Assembly: GCF_003112675.1 (NCBI RefSeq)
Contig: NZ_BFAY01000008.1
Coordinates: forward strand, 124,001-188,000
Length of the DNA: 64,000 nt
Origin: Leptospira johnsonii
GTDB lineage: Bacteria; Spirochaetota; Leptospiria; Leptospirales; Leptospiraceae
Direction of reading: 5' to 3'
The notes under the pieces are model-generated. The model was not told where the DNA came from. It ran no database searches and saw only the letters and a list, made by a program, of their open reading frames with translations. This document shows positions 48,420-59,042 of the stretch, piece after piece. Position numbers and translations under genes: made by a program. Positions within the stretch are counted from its first letter, which is position 1, and each line of letters opens with the position of its first letter.

Positions 48420-50576
48420 TCAGTTCTTTTTGAAACCAGATAAAGCAGATTTCAATTTTTCATACCAGGCACCTTTCTTTTTCAAGAAAATTGCAGGAGA
48501 GCCAAGTGGGGCTGGTGTTTCTATCCAAACTCCTCCCTGGAAAGTTTTACCTGTCCATACATGTTCCCACTCTCCCTTAGGTAGATATCCTTTTACTGTA
48601 TCTTCTCCTTTTTCTAAGACTGGAATGACGAGTAGATCCTCTCCAAGTAAAAATTGGTTTTGTAAGTCTCTTGTATTACCATCTTCCGGATAAGAAAGAT
48701 AGAGCGGTCGTAGCAGTGGAAGTCCTAATTCGGAAGCTTCTTTATTTAGAAATTTAAAATATTCTTTTAATGCAAGATGCATCTGCCCGTATCTTGCAAA
48801 TTCTTTTATCGTATAGGAATCTGAGTATGGTTGGTGATTTTTTGCAGGCCGGTTCCCTTCGTGAGTCCTAAAAATTGGAGTGAATACATTCAATTCCGCC
48901 CAACGTAGAAACAATTCCTTGGATCTAAAATAATCTTTGATCGGACTTGGGATCGTGGTATATCCGCCTATATCGCTATGATTTAAACTGAGTCCAGACA
49001 TCCCTCCGCTTAATATTCCGATCAAAGAAGATACGATCCCATCATGTCTTCCCCAACTTACCATCTGGTCGCCTGCCCAAAAGGATGTGGAATATTTATT
49101 GGAATAACTGTAACCTGCTCTCGTAAAAAATACGATCTGTCCTTCTTTTCCTGCTTCTTGGATGGCCTCTCTGTTTAGTTTTGCCCATTCTACGGGATAA
49201 CGGTTATGGTAAATCTCTGCGGATTCTTTAGAGAACAATACAGCGTCCGTTGGCAACCATTCTCCAAAATCGGCCATCCAACCGGAGAGTCCGTTACCTA
49301 TCAGATTTTGTTTGATGATATTTTTGATCCAAGTCTGAGTTCTCGGATTTGTAAGATCAAGTAGTCCGGCAGGAAATCCTGCGGTTTGTACTATATAATC
49401 TTTTCCTTCTTTATCTTTTACCAAATAATGATTTTTGACCGCTTCTTCGAATAAAGGACCTTCAGTAGCGAGCATAGGATTGATATATCCTAAAACATGA
49501 ATATTCTTTTGGTTTAATTCTTTTACAAAGTTTTTGAAATCCGGGTAACGATCCTCGTCCGGAAACCATTTCCACCAGAGCTGGGAACCGAATACTGTTT
49601 TTCTTTGTCCCACCCAGTCTTGGATCCAAAGAGCGCTGATCGGATTTCCGGCAAGTTTTGCTTCTTCTATCTTTTCCAAAACGATCGATTTTCCGCCTTG
49701 GATCCCAAACCAGGTTCCATATGCCCAATCAGGTAAATTGGGGAATTTTCCCGTATGAGAAGTGTATAATTTCAGGATTTCTTTAGGACTTGCAGCCTTC
49801 CAAGATTTAACGTTAAGTCCTCTTTCTCTGAACTCTATGGAAATTTCGGAATCTTCTTCGAAATCGAAAACGGAATAAGAACTATTCTCGAAGAAGAATG
49901 CTCTGTTGCGAGACGTGAGAAAAAATGGAATAGGTGTATAAGTGCTATATTCGTTTCCCCCCGCACCTTCCAATAATTCCGCTCCCCAGGTAATCGGTTG
50001 GTCTCCCCTTCCCACTCCCTGTTCTTCAGAGAACAAGAATGGTTTTTTTCCTTTTAGATTCAGGTGGGAGAATTGTTCTCCGAGTCCGTAAATACTTTCT
50101 GATTCGTCCGATTTGAATTTGATATATGTGCGGTTCAATTCCGGATTTGTAATTTCTACCTTCCAGTCTAATCCCGAATTGGATGAAGAAACAAATCGGA
50201 TCGTATATTCTGTTTCACAATTTTTTCCTGTGAGTTTTCCTTTAACGAGCAACTCACCGGATCCTAATCCAAGACTTTCAATCGTTTGGGATCCGCATTC
50301 TAATAGGATTTTGTCTTTGATCTTGAAAGTTGCCTTTCTATAATTTACGATCTGTTCTCCTTTTGCGGAGGAAAGAAATGGATTTTGGAAGGAAAATTCT
50401 AATATTCTGCCTTTAGATGTGATGAACGAGAGTTCAGTCGGCAGGAGCACCGCTTTGACCCCGTTTCCAAGATTGAATTCCTGAGGAGGAATAGAAAACG
50501 GAGAGATCTTTTCAAACCTGGATCCGCAATTTAATAAAAATGTAAATAGTACGCCGGTAATAAAAAAGAACCTCAT
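48420..50576 (-). CDS. GH31 glycoside hydrolase lipoprotein, sulfoquinovosidase (YihQ)-like
   Basis: 718 residues. Signal peptide MRFFFITGVLFTFLLNC with lipobox LLNC. The body aligns closely by eye with E. coli YihQ: YGLGEQFSHLNLKGK, SEEQGVGRG, the nucleophile region SGWMADFGEWLPTD, the acid region WAGDQMVSW and SLNHSDIGGYTT. Sulfoquinovosidases release sulfoquinovose from plant and algal sulfolipid. The YihQ sulfonate-binding residues Gln288, Trp304 and Tyr508 appear kept (IQDW; LWW; GGYTT), but Arg301 is Gln here (FGSQLWW). Either a sulfoquinovosidase with altered sulfonate binding or another alpha-glycosidase. Surface or periplasmic by its lipid anchor; no sulfoquinovose pathway genes are adjacent. 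Confidence 0.82.
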   Translation of the reverse strand: MRFFFITGVLFTFLLNCGSRFEKISPFSIPPQEFNLGNGVKAVLLPTELSFITSKGRILEFSFQNPFLSSAKGEQIVNYRKATFKIKDKILLECGSQTIESLGLGSGELLVKGKLTGKNCETEYTIRFVSSSNSGLDWKVEITNPELNRTYIKFKSDESESIYGLGEQFSHLNLKGKKPFLFSEEQGVGRGDQPITWGAELLEGAGGNEYSTYTPIPFFLTSRNRAFFFENSSYSVFDFEEDSEISIEFRERGLNVKSWKAASPKEILKLYTSHTGKFPNLPDWAYGTWFGIQGGKSIVLEKIEEAKLAGNPISALWIQDWVGQRKTVFGSQLWWKWFPDEDRYPDFKNFVKELNQKNIHVLGYINPMLATEGPLFEEAVKNHYLVKDKEGKDYIVQTAGFPAGLLDLTNPRTQTWIKNIIKQNLIGNGLSGWMADFGEWLPTDAVLFSKESAEIYHNRYPVEWAKLNREAIQEAGKEGQIVFFTRAGYSYSNKYSTSFWAGDQMVSWGRHDGIVSSLIGILSGGMSGLSLNHSDIGGYTTIPSPIKDYFRSKELFLRWAELNVFTPIFRTHEGNRPAKNHQPYSDSYTIKEFARYGQMHLALKEYFKFLNKEASELGLPLLRPLYLSYPEDGNTRDLQNQFLLGEDLLVIPVLEKGEDTVKGYLPKGEWEHVWTGKTFQGGVWIETPAPLGSPAIFLKKKGAWYEKLKSALSGFKKN

Positions 50577-50637
50577 CGTTATTCCTCTTAGAAACTAACG
50601 AGAGGTTCTTTTAAAAGCTTAAGAAGTCTTTCTTTTT

Positions 50638-51489
50638 TTAACTTTTTCTGTCGATTCCACCCACTCTTGGGGCAGAAGCTCCTGCACTAGCCTGGCCATA
50701 TATATTCGCGGCTTGTTTAGGTAGATTGGATTTTCTCCATTCGAACCAAGAGCCAACATACACGTTCACATCGTTGTATCCTACTTCTTTGAGCATCATA
50801 GCAAGCAAGGAGGATCTTGCTCCGTTATAATCATAGATAACTGTGGTCCTTTCCGGCATGAAAGGGAAACCTCTTAACTTTTTATTGAAGAAGGTTTTAT
50901 CCACGAGCTCACCGCTTGCGTCATACAACATTCTCCAATCCCAGAGGAACGCGCCTGGCAATCTTCCGCATAGACTTCCCGGCTCGGGAGCAGTCAAACG
51001 AGGAAGTTTTCCATCATATTCTTCCGGTGTGCGAGTGTCGAAAATTTGGAGTCTAGTTAAGTTCTTTTCTAAGAATGCTTTGTCTATCACTCCTTCTAAC
51101 TTGCGGATCTTGGAAGCAGGGCCGCAATCCAGTTCTTTGGAACCTTTTTCTTTGGCTCCATCTACTGGCCAGCGTTGTCCGATCAAGAATGCATTTTGAA
51201 AACCTGCTGCTCTTAAAAGGAAAACGAGTCTGGATGCGAACATCCCCATTCCCTCGTCAAAGACCAGTATCCTGGACTTCTCTTCTTTTTTAGCGAGAGC
51301 AAGTATCTCCTCGATCGGACCCAATAATTTTTTGGAAGAGTCCGGATCGGAAGCAAAAGCCTTTTTGACAAATGGAAAATAATACGCACCCTTTAAGGTG
51401 GATTCCTGATATTGTGCTTGGGAGCGACAATCGATGAATAAGTCCTGCTTTTCGTTCAGGTCGGTTTTAAGGAAACTCCAGTGAGACAA
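50638..51489 (-). CDS. Tandem rhodanese-like protein lacking the active-site cysteine
   Basis: 283 residues with two rhodanese domains. In the second, where an active enzyme has (V/I)YCxxGxRS, it reads [13 protein letters not shown], so the nucleophilic Cys is Asp. [15 protein letters not shown] begins the first domain and [12 protein letters not shown] the second. Sulfur transfer is therefore unlikely; binding of an anionic ligand or a structural role is possible. Cytosolic, no signal peptide. Stands 62 bases from the GH31 gene on the same strand, possibly upstream in the same transcript. Confidence 0.75.
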   Translation of the reverse strand: MSHWSFLKTDLNEKQDLFIDCRSQAQYQESTLKGAYYFPFVKKAFASDPDSSKKLLGPIEEILALAKKEEKSRILVFDEGMGMFASRLVFLLRAAGFQNAFLIGQRWPVDGAKEKGSKELDCGPASKIRKLEGVIDKAFLEKNLTRLQIFDTRTPEEYDGKLPRLTAPEPGSLCGRLPGAFLWDWRMLYDASGELVDKTFFNKKLRGFPFMPERTTVIYDYNGARSSLLAMMLKEVGYNDVNVYVGSWFEWRKSNLPKQAANIYGQASAGASAPRVGGIDRKS

Positions 51490-51671
51490 GATGAATACCG
51501 TTATATTTTTTACTCTTAGTTTTAACCATATTCCAGAGTCCCGTTTCAGAGTTTAACTTTTTTTTGGTATTCCTGGAATTTCGGGACATAATCCTAAGAA
51601 TTCTACGGAAATTCCTCTTCTATTTTAAGATCTGTAAAATCCGCTTTTTCCCGAACCGATAATAATTAGGA

Positions 51672-52568
51672 ATGTTTTCCTCGATGCAGAATATTTTCCA
51701 TTTAAGAACGAAAAGACTCCTTCTTTCTTTTACAAGCCTGGGAGTTTTATTATTTTTTTCCGTTTTTATTCCGGAATCAGTAAGTTTCGCAGAAGAACCG
51801 CAAACCCAAAAGGCAAATTCCAGGATCGGAGACTTTGCTGAGAAAGAATTTCAGGAAGGCTACCGAAAATATTCCAAAGAGAAGGATGCAAGACCCCTGA
51901 AAGAATGGTTCAAACAACATGGAACCGTTCATTTCGGTGAATGTAAGTTTAGATCTCTTCCTGAAACCGAGGAAATACAGTATCTTGCCCTGGACTGTCC
52001 CGGAAAAAAACTAAACGGTTTCTTTTATTCGGGAGAAGAAAGATTACGTTCGCCGGAAAGAATAGATTCTTTCAAAGTGAAGGGTCCGGTTAAGTTGGGT
52101 AAAGCTGTTTATTGGGAACTTGAATTTTCCGCAGAAAATTTAAAAGCTGCAAGTTCCAAACCGATTCCAGGCGGGAAATCCAATCCGGAAACGAAACTTG
52201 TAGAAAAAGCTTCCACTGTGAATTTTGGTCTGCAATATTTTTTAAGCATCGCAAAACATCCGATAGATCGTCCCACTCCCAAAGGAAAAGAGATCTTCTT
52301 TGATTCTTCCTGCCCTCTTCTTTACTTAGGAAAGGATGCGGATTTTTATTGGGACAAATCTTTGTATTATTCTTTCCAGGCCAGTTGTTTGCCGGATTCT
52401 CCTTATTCCTGGATCAGGATCAAAGCGGATCTGAGCGGAAATGTTTTAGTCGATAACCAACCCACAGAAGAACTCCAAGAAGGAGCACGTTATCTGGCAA
52501 AATTGAAATTAGAATCGGTAGAAAAGGATAAAATCGTATGGTCCGACGCGGAGTTGTTTCATGAATAA
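51672..52568 (+). CDS. Secreted hypothetical protein heading the protease operon
   Basis: 298 residues, no family recognised. Signal peptide around residues 12-41 ([20 protein letters not shown], cut near SFAEE). Mature part has four Cys (GECKF, LDCPG, SSCPLLY, QASCLPD). Overlaps the next gene's start by 8 bases, so it is coupled to the HtrA-like protease. It may be the protease's partner or substrate. A second in-frame ATG (51684) is an alternative start. TAGGA lies just before the first. Confidence 0.65.
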   Translation: MFSSMQNIFHLRTKRLLLSFTSLGVLLFFSVFIPESVSFAEEPQTQKANSRIGDFAEKEFQEGYRKYSKEKDARPLKEWFKQHGTVHFGECKFRSLPETEEIQYLALDCPGKKLNGFFYSGEERLRSPERIDSFKVKGPVKLGKAVYWELEFSAENLKAASSKPIPGGKSNPETKLVEKASTVNFGLQYFLSIAKHPIDRPTPKGKEIFFDSSCPLLYLGKDADFYWDKSLYYSFQASCLPDSPYSWIRIKADLSGNVLVDNQPTEELQEGARYLAKLKLESVEKDKIVWSDAELFHE

Positions 52569-54030
52569 GTTTTGGATACTTCTCGCGGGTGCGGTCCTAC
52601 TCTTTAATATTCCTGTTTTCTCTCAAACGAACGGGAACTCAGATCTTAAGACATTATTGAACGGTGTGGTCATTGTCAGAAGCGATATTTATCCGGATGC
52701 AACCGATCCACTGGAATTCGGGGACCAGGATCTTTCTCGAGATGTAGGTTCCGGATTCATTATTGCAGGAAATAGAATATTAACAAACGCTCATGTGATC
52801 TCCGAATCCAAGTATCTGAAGGTAAAACGTTTTAATAGTAGTAAATATTATAATGCAAAAGTGGAATTTATAGGTTTCGACTGCGACCTGGCTTTGATCT
52901 CTGTAGAAGACGAGGAATTCTTTTCGGGTGTAGAACCTCTGGAGATCACAGAAGAATCCCCTTCTCTCGGAAGTAATCTGTTAATGTTGGGTTATCCTGA
53001 AGGTGTGGAAAATCTCACTTTGGAAAATGGCCTGGTCAATCGTGTGGAAAGATTGAGATATTCTTTTACAGGTTTAGATTACAGAAAAGTAATTCGTGTA
53101 GGTGCCAATATTCTTCCCGGATATTCGGGAGGTCCTGCTATCCAAAACGGAAAAGTGGCAGGGATTATTTTCGAGGTCAGCCAGGTCCAAGGAAACACAG
53201 CATATCTTATTCCACCTGAAGTGGTACAACATTTCTTAAAAGATATCCAAGACGGGCAATACGACGGGTTTCCATTCGTAGGCTTTACTTTCCAAAATGG
53301 AAACTCCGAGTCCGTGAAAAAGTATTTGGGAGTTCCTCAAAATCTGCAAGGCGTGCTTGTGAATAAGGTATATCCGAATTCTTCATTTTCGGACGTTTTG
53401 CAAACCGATGATTTTTTGTATAAGGTAGACGAGGCTTATCTGAATAACGAAGGTGGACTTCTGGAATTTACAGGAAGAACGATCGTAGATCTGATCGAGC
53501 CAGGTTTTGTAGGCCAAAAACTCACTTTGTATTTTTATAGAAACGGTAAAAACTTTAAGATCCAAGCAGAGTTAAAAAAGACAGATTCCCTGGAATTATA
53601 TAGAGATCGTCAGATCCGAAGCTTTTTAGGTGCCGGGCTTTTATTCCAACCCGTAAACCGTGCTTTATTCGGTAAAGAGAGCCAAAGAGTGGAAACTGCT
53701 CTCAGATACCATTACAGTTATTTTATACAGGACGATCTTTTCAAATTTACGGAAAGAGATCTGATATTGACTACGATCTTTCCGGATCCTCTCAACTCTA
53801 AATATCTAAATTATCGTTTCAAAATATTAGAATCCATTAATGGAAAGACCCCGGCCAATATCGCAGAATTTAAGGATTATTGGAAAAAATTCTCCAACGG
53901 GACCTTAGTTTTAAAATTCAGAGGTGTAGGACTTCCCTTGGTTTTAGATGCCAAAACAGTTAGGACCATAGATCTAAGGGTCAGAAAAAGATTCGATATC
54001 AAGTCCGACGAATCCAAGGAGGGAAAATGA
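52561..54030 (+). CDS. HtrA/DegP-like serine protease with C-terminal PDZ domains
   Basis: 489 residues. Signal peptide [21 protein letters not shown]. Trypsin-like catalytic triad visible: His in ILTNAHVIS (~78), Asp in FDCDLALIS (~107), Ser in [10 protein letters not shown] (~203; GNSGGPL in most family members). Two PDZ-like regions follow ([36 protein letters not shown]). This layout resembles the Deg-type with an extra PDZ2 module. Periplasmic quality-control protease, inferred. Overlaps the downstream pseudoprotease by 4 bases (ATGA). Confidence 0.85.
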   Translation: MNKFWILLAGAVLLFNIPVFSQTNGNSDLKTLLNGVVIVRSDIYPDATDPLEFGDQDLSRDVGSGFIIAGNRILTNAHVISESKYLKVKRFNSSKYYNAKVEFIGFDCDLALISVEDEEFFSGVEPLEITEESPSLGSNLLMLGYPEGVENLTLENGLVNRVERLRYSFTGLDYRKVIRVGANILPGYSGGPAIQNGKVAGIIFEVSQVQGNTAYLIPPEVVQHFLKDIQDGQYDGFPFVGFTFQNGNSESVKKYLGVPQNLQGVLVNKVYPNSSFSDVLQTDDFLYKVDEAYLNNEGGLLEFTGRTIVDLIEPGFVGQKLTLYFYRNGKNFKIQAELKKTDSLELYRDRQIRSFLGAGLLFQPVNRALFGKESQRVETALRYHYSYFIQDDLFKFTERDLILTTIFPDPLNSKYLNYRFKILESINGKTPANIAEFKDYWKKFSNGTLVLKFRGVGLPLVLDAKTVRTIDLRVRKRFDIKSDESKEGK

Positions 54031-55403
54031 GATCTAATAAAATAATATTTCTCCTAATCTTCTCACTTTTAGGGTTTTTAGATCAGGCAGAAGCAAAAGC
54101 GGATTCAGAATTTTCACTTCTCGTCCATTTTAGAAAATACTCTCATCATAATCCTTTCCAAAAAGGAACTCCTTACCAGAAAAAAGTACCGGCAATTCGT
54201 TTGGATGAAAGAACCGCACTTGCACTTTTAAAACCGGGAGAAGTTCCGTTATTCGCAGAGATCCATCCCGAAGAATCCGCAGGAAGAAAAGCATATTTCC
54301 AAAAAGTGGATTTGGATACAGGAATAGGCATCGTTCTTCTTCCTGAAAATTTCGGAAGATCCAAAAAGGTCTCCCCTATCGCACTCTTGGAAGAAAGTCC
54401 CAGGACCCAAGGAGCATGCTCAGCCTTCTTCACAAATTTTGAATGGGGAAGTTTAGAGTTTTCTAAATCGATTTTACCTCTGTCTAAACTTGCCAGAAAG
54501 GAAAACCAAGACGGGACCCGGAGTTTTCTTTTTTCAGGAAAAAAAGTCTGCGGCTTTACGGATGGGACTTGGAACGCAGGTGCGGAACTTCTTCGTAGAT
54601 TTTATCAAAGTAGATTTTCTTCCCTTTCTCCTTTTCCTCACCCAGGTTTTTATGCGGAAGGTTCCTTAACTCCTGCGGAAGAAGATTATTATTTTCCGAA
54701 AGGTAGTGTAGGCGCAGTGGTCTCCGAAGTCCTTCCTGGGATCGGCCCAATGCACAATCTGTTTCCAGGTGACGCGGTTCTTTCCGTGAATGGAATTCCG
54801 GTTGCTTCTAAACAAAAACAGGTCTTGTATGATATCCTACTCAGTAAAGGTGGGTCTTATCTGAATTCCGGAGAATGGGTCAGTCTTTCACTGTATCGTG
54901 ACGGTAGAAAAAGAGAGATACGCTACCAGCTAAGACCGTATAACGAGGATTCTTTTTTGATCCCGGAGAGTTCAGATAAGATCGCTCCTAAATATCTGAT
55001 CGCGGGCGGATTACTTTTTACGGAACTCACTCACACTTATCTGAAAGAATACGGAGAAAAATACAAATCCTCCAGCGACAGAAAGTTAGTATACTTAGCT
55101 GAGAGTTATTCTAAAAAACTCCATCCGGAAAGAAGCCGTATCGTATTACTATCCAGAGCCTTCCCTGACGAAAAGAACAGGGCCTATCAGGAATTCCAAG
55201 ATTTGATCTTAGAATCCGTGAACGACAAGATCGTGGATTCTGTAGAAGGTTTGAAAGCAGCCATTTCTGAAAATAAGGACGAATTTTTGATCTTTCGGTT
55301 TTCAGGAAATAAATTGGCGGTTTTTGATAAGTCAGAGTTAAAAAGTTTGGATGAAAGGATAAAATCCTTATATTCTCTTGATACTCTAGACAATATCCGC
55401 TGA
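54027..55403 (+). CDS. Pseudoprotease paralogue of the upstream HtrA-like protein
   Basis: 458 residues. Signal peptide [19 protein letters not shown]. The N-terminal ~180 residues occupy the protease position but show no NAHV, DCDLAL or GxSGGP motif, so it cannot be a serine protease. The PDZ region ([21 protein letters not shown]) and the C-terminal module ([36 protein letters not shown]) parallel those of the upstream protease, so a duplication followed by loss of catalysis is inferred. Probably a regulatory or adaptor partner. Start overlaps the previous stop as ATGA. Confidence 0.72.
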   Translation: MRSNKIIFLLIFSLLGFLDQAEAKADSEFSLLVHFRKYSHHNPFQKGTPYQKKVPAIRLDERTALALLKPGEVPLFAEIHPEESAGRKAYFQKVDLDTGIGIVLLPENFGRSKKVSPIALLEESPRTQGACSAFFTNFEWGSLEFSKSILPLSKLARKENQDGTRSFLFSGKKVCGFTDGTWNAGAELLRRFYQSRFSSLSPFPHPGFYAEGSLTPAEEDYYFPKGSVGAVVSEVLPGIGPMHNLFPGDAVLSVNGIPVASKQKQVLYDILLSKGGSYLNSGEWVSLSLYRDGRKREIRYQLRPYNEDSFLIPESSDKIAPKYLIAGGLLFTELTHTYLKEYGEKYKSSSDRKLVYLAESYSKKLHPERSRIVLLSRAFPDEKNRAYQEFQDLILESVNDKIVDSVEGLKAAISENKDEFLIFRFSGNKLAVFDKSELKSLDERIKSLYSLDTLDNIR

Positions 55404-55496
55404 CAAAATTCTTGACTAGAATACCTTTCCGGTGTTTTCTTTTGTTTTCCGAATAACACCCTCAAGCATTCGGAAGTTCTGAATTAGGAATTTATT

Positions 55497-56402
55497 ATGA
55501 AAATCCTTTTCGTTGATGACGAAGAAGTTATCCGAGATCTGTTCCAGGAAATTTTCGGCAGCGAGTACGAACTCGTTTTGGCCGGAACCGCGGAACAGGG
55601 CTTAAGCTTAGCCGAGTCGGAAACATTCGATCTGATCATCACCGATATTCGCCTTCCAAGGATGAACGGTATAGAGTTCATCACTAAATTAAGGGAGAAG
55701 GGAGTGGATACTCCTTTTATAGTCATCACAGGAAATCAGGACATCCAGATCTCTATCAACGCTCTCCGATTGGGAGCTGTGGATTTTTTCCTAAAACCTT
55801 TTCGGATGGAAGCGATCCGTTACTCTCTCTTAAGATTTAAAAATCTATTTTATGCGGGCAAAGACCTTGTGGACAAAAGAATGTTCCAGGTCCGGGAATC
55901 CAGACAGAAGTTCGCACTTCTACCTAGGCTTGGAAATTTGAATCAGTATGTCCATTTGATACTGAAGTCTCTGGCCCATCTTCCCAATCTGAATAACGAG
56001 GACCAACTCTCATTAAAAGTTGCATTATATGAATTGATAGGCAACGCTATAGAACATGGTTGTGCTCATATCAATTATCACCAAAAACAAGAGTTGATGT
56101 TCCAGGAGAACGATTACTTCTCCTATGTGGACAAGATCTGCGAATCCAAGGAAGAATGGATCCAGGTGGAAGTAGACTATGACGATACAAGAGTAACCGT
56201 TATCCTAGAAGACGGAGGAGACGGTTTTGATCCTGCAAGAGTCCCAGATCCAGTGCAAGATCCAAATGCAAGCCAACTTTCAGGCAGAGGGATCTTTTTA
56301 GTTCGTATGAATGTGGATTCTCTTTCTTATAATGACAAGGGAAACCAAGTCACTTTCGTAAAGAAGCTCCAAAAAGCGGAAGTAAAACAGAAACAGGCTT
56401 AA
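55497..56402 (+). CDS. Response regulator with RsbW/SpoIIAB-type HATPase output
   Basis: 301 residues. N-terminal receiver domain: acidic pocket VDDEE, phospho-acceptor Asp in IITDIRLPRMNG (~54), conserved Thr/Lys region (VITGNQD; FFLKPF). C-terminal HATPase of the anti-sigma-kinase type: N-box ELIGNAIEHG (~180), G1 DGGDGFDP and G2 GRGIFLVR. Phosphorylation probably gates a serine kinase that acts on an anti-anti-sigma or STAS protein. A STAS-like gene is 7 kb away. No histidine kinase adjacent. Confidence 0.82.
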   Translation: MKILFVDDEEVIRDLFQEIFGSEYELVLAGTAEQGLSLAESETFDLIITDIRLPRMNGIEFITKLREKGVDTPFIVITGNQDIQISINALRLGAVDFFLKPFRMEAIRYSLLRFKNLFYAGKDLVDKRMFQVRESRQKFALLPRLGNLNQYVHLILKSLAHLPNLNNEDQLSLKVALYELIGNAIEHGCAHINYHQKQELMFQENDYFSYVDKICESKEEWIQVEVDYDDTRVTVILEDGGDGFDPARVPDPVQDPNASQLSGRGIFLVRMNVDSLSYNDKGNQVTFVKKLQKAEVKQKQA

Positions 56403-56454
56403 GCAGTCCATCCATCGGAAAAATAGAATATTCTAAAATCAGAATATTCTTCTC

Positions 56455-57750
56455 TTATTTTGCCGAAGGTTTGTAATACGCTAAAAAATAACCGCTGAGT
56501 AAAAACCAGGAAGGGATCTGTCCCAAGAAGAACGCTCCAGCTGCTCCCATGGTCCCATATTCCGGGATCAGAAGATTATCCAAAACTAATCCGAAGATCA
56601 ATCTCACCAAAGCAAGTATCGCAAGTAACCTAGGTTGGCCCAAGGCGAATAAAGCCATTCCGAGCGGAGAGAATACCAATTGGAATAGATAATTCGGATA
56701 CAATAACTGGAATACAGGAACAGACTCGGGATATTTTCCGGAAAATAATGCGGAGAAGACCCAATCTCCTAATAGCACCCAAGGCCCCAATGCCAATGCA
56801 AATACGACTGCCACTAAGATGGATTTGCCCAAGTAACTAGTGAATTCCTTATTCTCCGTAAGCCTGGAAAGTTTAGGATAAATCATTGAATTCAAAACGG
56901 AAAATAAGATCACAAATCCGCTAAAAGGTTGTAATGCCACTCCGTAAGCCGCTACCGCCTCGTTAGAATGGTATTTGTTCAGGAAAAATAACTCCATTCT
57001 ATCCGATACGATCGCAAATAAAGAGGCCAAAAACGCATAACGGTTGAAGGAGATGAGTTCTCTGGTTTGTTGCCTGACTTCTTCCTTATCGCCTGCCCAA
57101 TTTAGTTTTCCTCTCGGGAATAATAGAAAGAATAACACAATTGTAAAAACAGGAGCTACGGAGAAGATCCCGAGTATATCCAAATGTCCTAGTGCATGGT
57201 CCGAAAATTGATCTGCTAAATACAGGATCAAAATACGGATCAGATTTGGAAGAGGATACCAAATGGAAAGTGCATGGTATTGTCCGAAAGAAACAAAAAT
57301 ACTTTCGAAATAAGAATTAAAAGAAAGCACGAAGCTACCGAATACGAGAAGAAATGCGGCCAGTGCATTCTCCTTTAAAAAGTAAACGGCAACGCCTGTA
57401 ACAAGCACCAAAAGAAATAATGCAGCCCATTTGACCCAAAGAGAAGATGCAAGAAGCACTCCAATCTTTCTTTTGTCTTCGGTCATGGGAGAAAGAAATC
57501 TCACTAATGCGGTGGGCAATCCGAATTCTGCCACCGCTAAAAGTATGGGTAAAAAACCTGAATAGTATTGGAAGATACCGTTCTCGTTCTTACTTAAGAT
57601 ACGAACAGAATAGACCATGAAGATAAAATTCAGTAGGGACGCGACTACCTTGGAAAACCCTACTGAAAAGAAGCTGCGTATGAATCCGGAGGTCCGTAAT
57701 CTTCCGAAACTTTCGGAAATGAACTGTAAGGAGGATCCAAGGCGAAGCAT
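56455..57750 (-). CDS. Oligosaccharide flippase/polysaccharide export family membrane protein
   Basis: 431 residues, about 12-14 transmembrane segments of the MATE/Wzx superfamily. The family-like N-terminal stretch VGFSKVVASLLNFIFMVYSV (~30) is visible. Probably moves lipid-linked sugars across the membrane for surface glycans. Four bases separate it from the PAP2 gene on the same strand, so they are in one operon. Confidence 0.8.
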   Translation of the reverse strand: MLRLGSSLQFISESFGRLRTSGFIRSFFSVGFSKVVASLLNFIFMVYSVRILSKNENGIFQYYSGFLPILLAVAEFGLPTALVRFLSPMTEDKRKIGVLLASSLWVKWAALFLLVLVTGVAVYFLKENALAAFLLVFGSFVLSFNSYFESIFVSFGQYHALSIWYPLPNLIRILILYLADQFSDHALGHLDILGIFSVAPVFTIVLFFLLFPRGKLNWAGDKEEVRQQTRELISFNRYAFLASLFAIVSDRMELFFLNKYHSNEAVAAYGVALQPFSGFVILFSVLNSMIYPKLSRLTENKEFTSYLGKSILVAVVFALALGPWVLLGDWVFSALFSGKYPESVPVFQLLYPNYLFQLVFSPLGMALFALGQPRLLAILALVRLIFGLVLDNLLIPEYGTMGAAGAFFLGQIPSWFLLSGYFLAYYKPSAK

Positions 57751-57754
57751 GAAG

Positions 57755-58759
57755 TTAAGTCAGATAAATGCCTCCGCGTATCCTTTTCAGAAGAATGGGA
57801 GCGAGATGGCCAATATAGTAACACACGATCCCATACTTAAAGTATCTGGCAACCGGATTTTCCCCCAATAGAGAGGAGAGAATTTTTCCTAGAGCCAAAT
57901 AAAAGATCAAGATCCCAAGAATGATCACTCCGACTCGGATAAAAAAGCCGAGCCAAGATTCGACTGATTTCCAATCCAACCCTGCCCTCTTATTGTACAA
58001 AATCCCGATCCCAAAACCTGCGAGCGCTCCCGCAGAAGAGATCACCTGCTCCCATGATTTGTTCGTGGACTCCGGTTGACTTGGATCTTGCAAAAGTATG
58101 CTAGGAACTGTAAGAGCTAAAATGAAAAGTACGAGTGACTTCAGTCGTTTTTGGTCTGGAGTTTCTCCCGCAAAATTTGGTTCTAAAATTCCCGGATCTT
58201 TTGAGAACAAAAACTCTAGTCCGAATAATATGAGTATTCCTAAAGTAAATCCTCCTAACGTATCTCCTAAAAAATGAAGTCCGGCATACATTCTAGAAAT
58301 CGGCATGAATAAGATCAAAAATGCGGTGAGTATCCTTACCCAACGAATTCGTATATGCAAAAATAATGTTCCGTATAACACCACTGCAGTCTGCACATGT
58401 CCGGAAGGAAATCCGTAAGAACCCTCCATGAGTCCGAGCTCGGATGGAAAAGGTAAACCTATCGGCCTAGGCATAGTAAGAAGGGCCTTAAAAGCTCCAT
58501 TCACAATTCCCGCAATAAGCAGTCCCAAAGTCATCCTGATCCCGATCTTACGATCCACACAAAGATAGATGAGAGAGACCAAAGCCATAAAAAAGAGAGA
58601 AGATCCCAAGTAATGGAACAAAACAGTAAAAGGGTCCAATACGGTTTTTAAAAAGGAAATATGAAGAGCCTCTAAAGGCGCGTTAGAGAATAAGATCTCT
58701 TTCCATAGGAAACTATCCGTCATAAAAACGAACATATAAAGATTCGGTTTTAAACGCAA
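57755..58759 (-). CDS. PAP2-family membrane phosphatase
   Basis: 334 residues. All three PAP2 motifs are present: KALLTMPRP (KxxxxxxRP), GFPSGHVQT (PSGH) and ISRMYAGLHFLGDTLGG (SRxxxxxHxxxD). Seven or eight transmembrane helices. Substrates may be undecaprenyl or phosphatidate phosphates. The C-terminal ~130 residues are a further membrane region. Start is TTG 58759 with GGAAAAG upstream; ATGs at 58735 and 58723 are alternatives. Upstream of, and coupled to, the flippase gene. Confidence 0.85.
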   Translation of the reverse strand: MRLKPNLYMFVFMTDSFLWKEILFSNAPLEALHISFLKTVLDPFTVLFHYLGSSLFFMALVSLIYLCVDRKIGIRMTLGLLIAGIVNGAFKALLTMPRPIGLPFPSELGLMEGSYGFPSGHVQTAVVLYGTLFLHIRIRWVRILTAFLILFMPISRMYAGLHFLGDTLGGFTLGILILFGLEFLFSKDPGILEPNFAGETPDQKRLKSLVLFILALTVPSILLQDPSQPESTNKSWEQVISSAGALAGFGIGILYNKRAGLDWKSVESWLGFFIRVGVIILGILIFYLALGKILSSLLGENPVARYFKYGIVCYYIGHLAPILLKRIRGGIYLT

Positions 58760-58832
58760 AATGAATTCTTTTCCGGATTCCTCTCTTCCTTTGGTTTTTA
58801 GAACATTCGATTTTTAAAAATTGAAATTCGCC

Positions 58833-58848
58833 TGCTGGAATTCCAACG
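58833..58848. repeat. Intergenic palindrome, TGTNGGARYTCCNACA family
   Basis: TGCTGGAATTCCAACG, in the divergent region between the PAP2 and icmF genes. Confidence 0.5.
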
Positions 58849-58863
58849 TAGTCGCGGTTGCCG

Positions 58864-58879
58864 TGTTGGAGGTCCTACA
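58864..58879. repeat. Intergenic palindrome, TGTNGGARYTCCNACA family
   Basis: TGTTGGAGGTCCTACA, a second copy 15 bases after the one at 58833, so this gap holds a pair. Confidence 0.5.
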
Positions 58880-59042
58880 CAGGATCTCCAAGCCCCTCCC
58901 CTAAAATCAAGGTTGCTAGATTCTTATTCCTGGGACATGATAGATATATAGATGCAATTTTTTGAACGATCGTTCTCCAAACGACAAAACAAACAAAGTT
59001 CGGTTAAAATTTGCCCAAGCTCGAACATTAGGAGAATATAAT

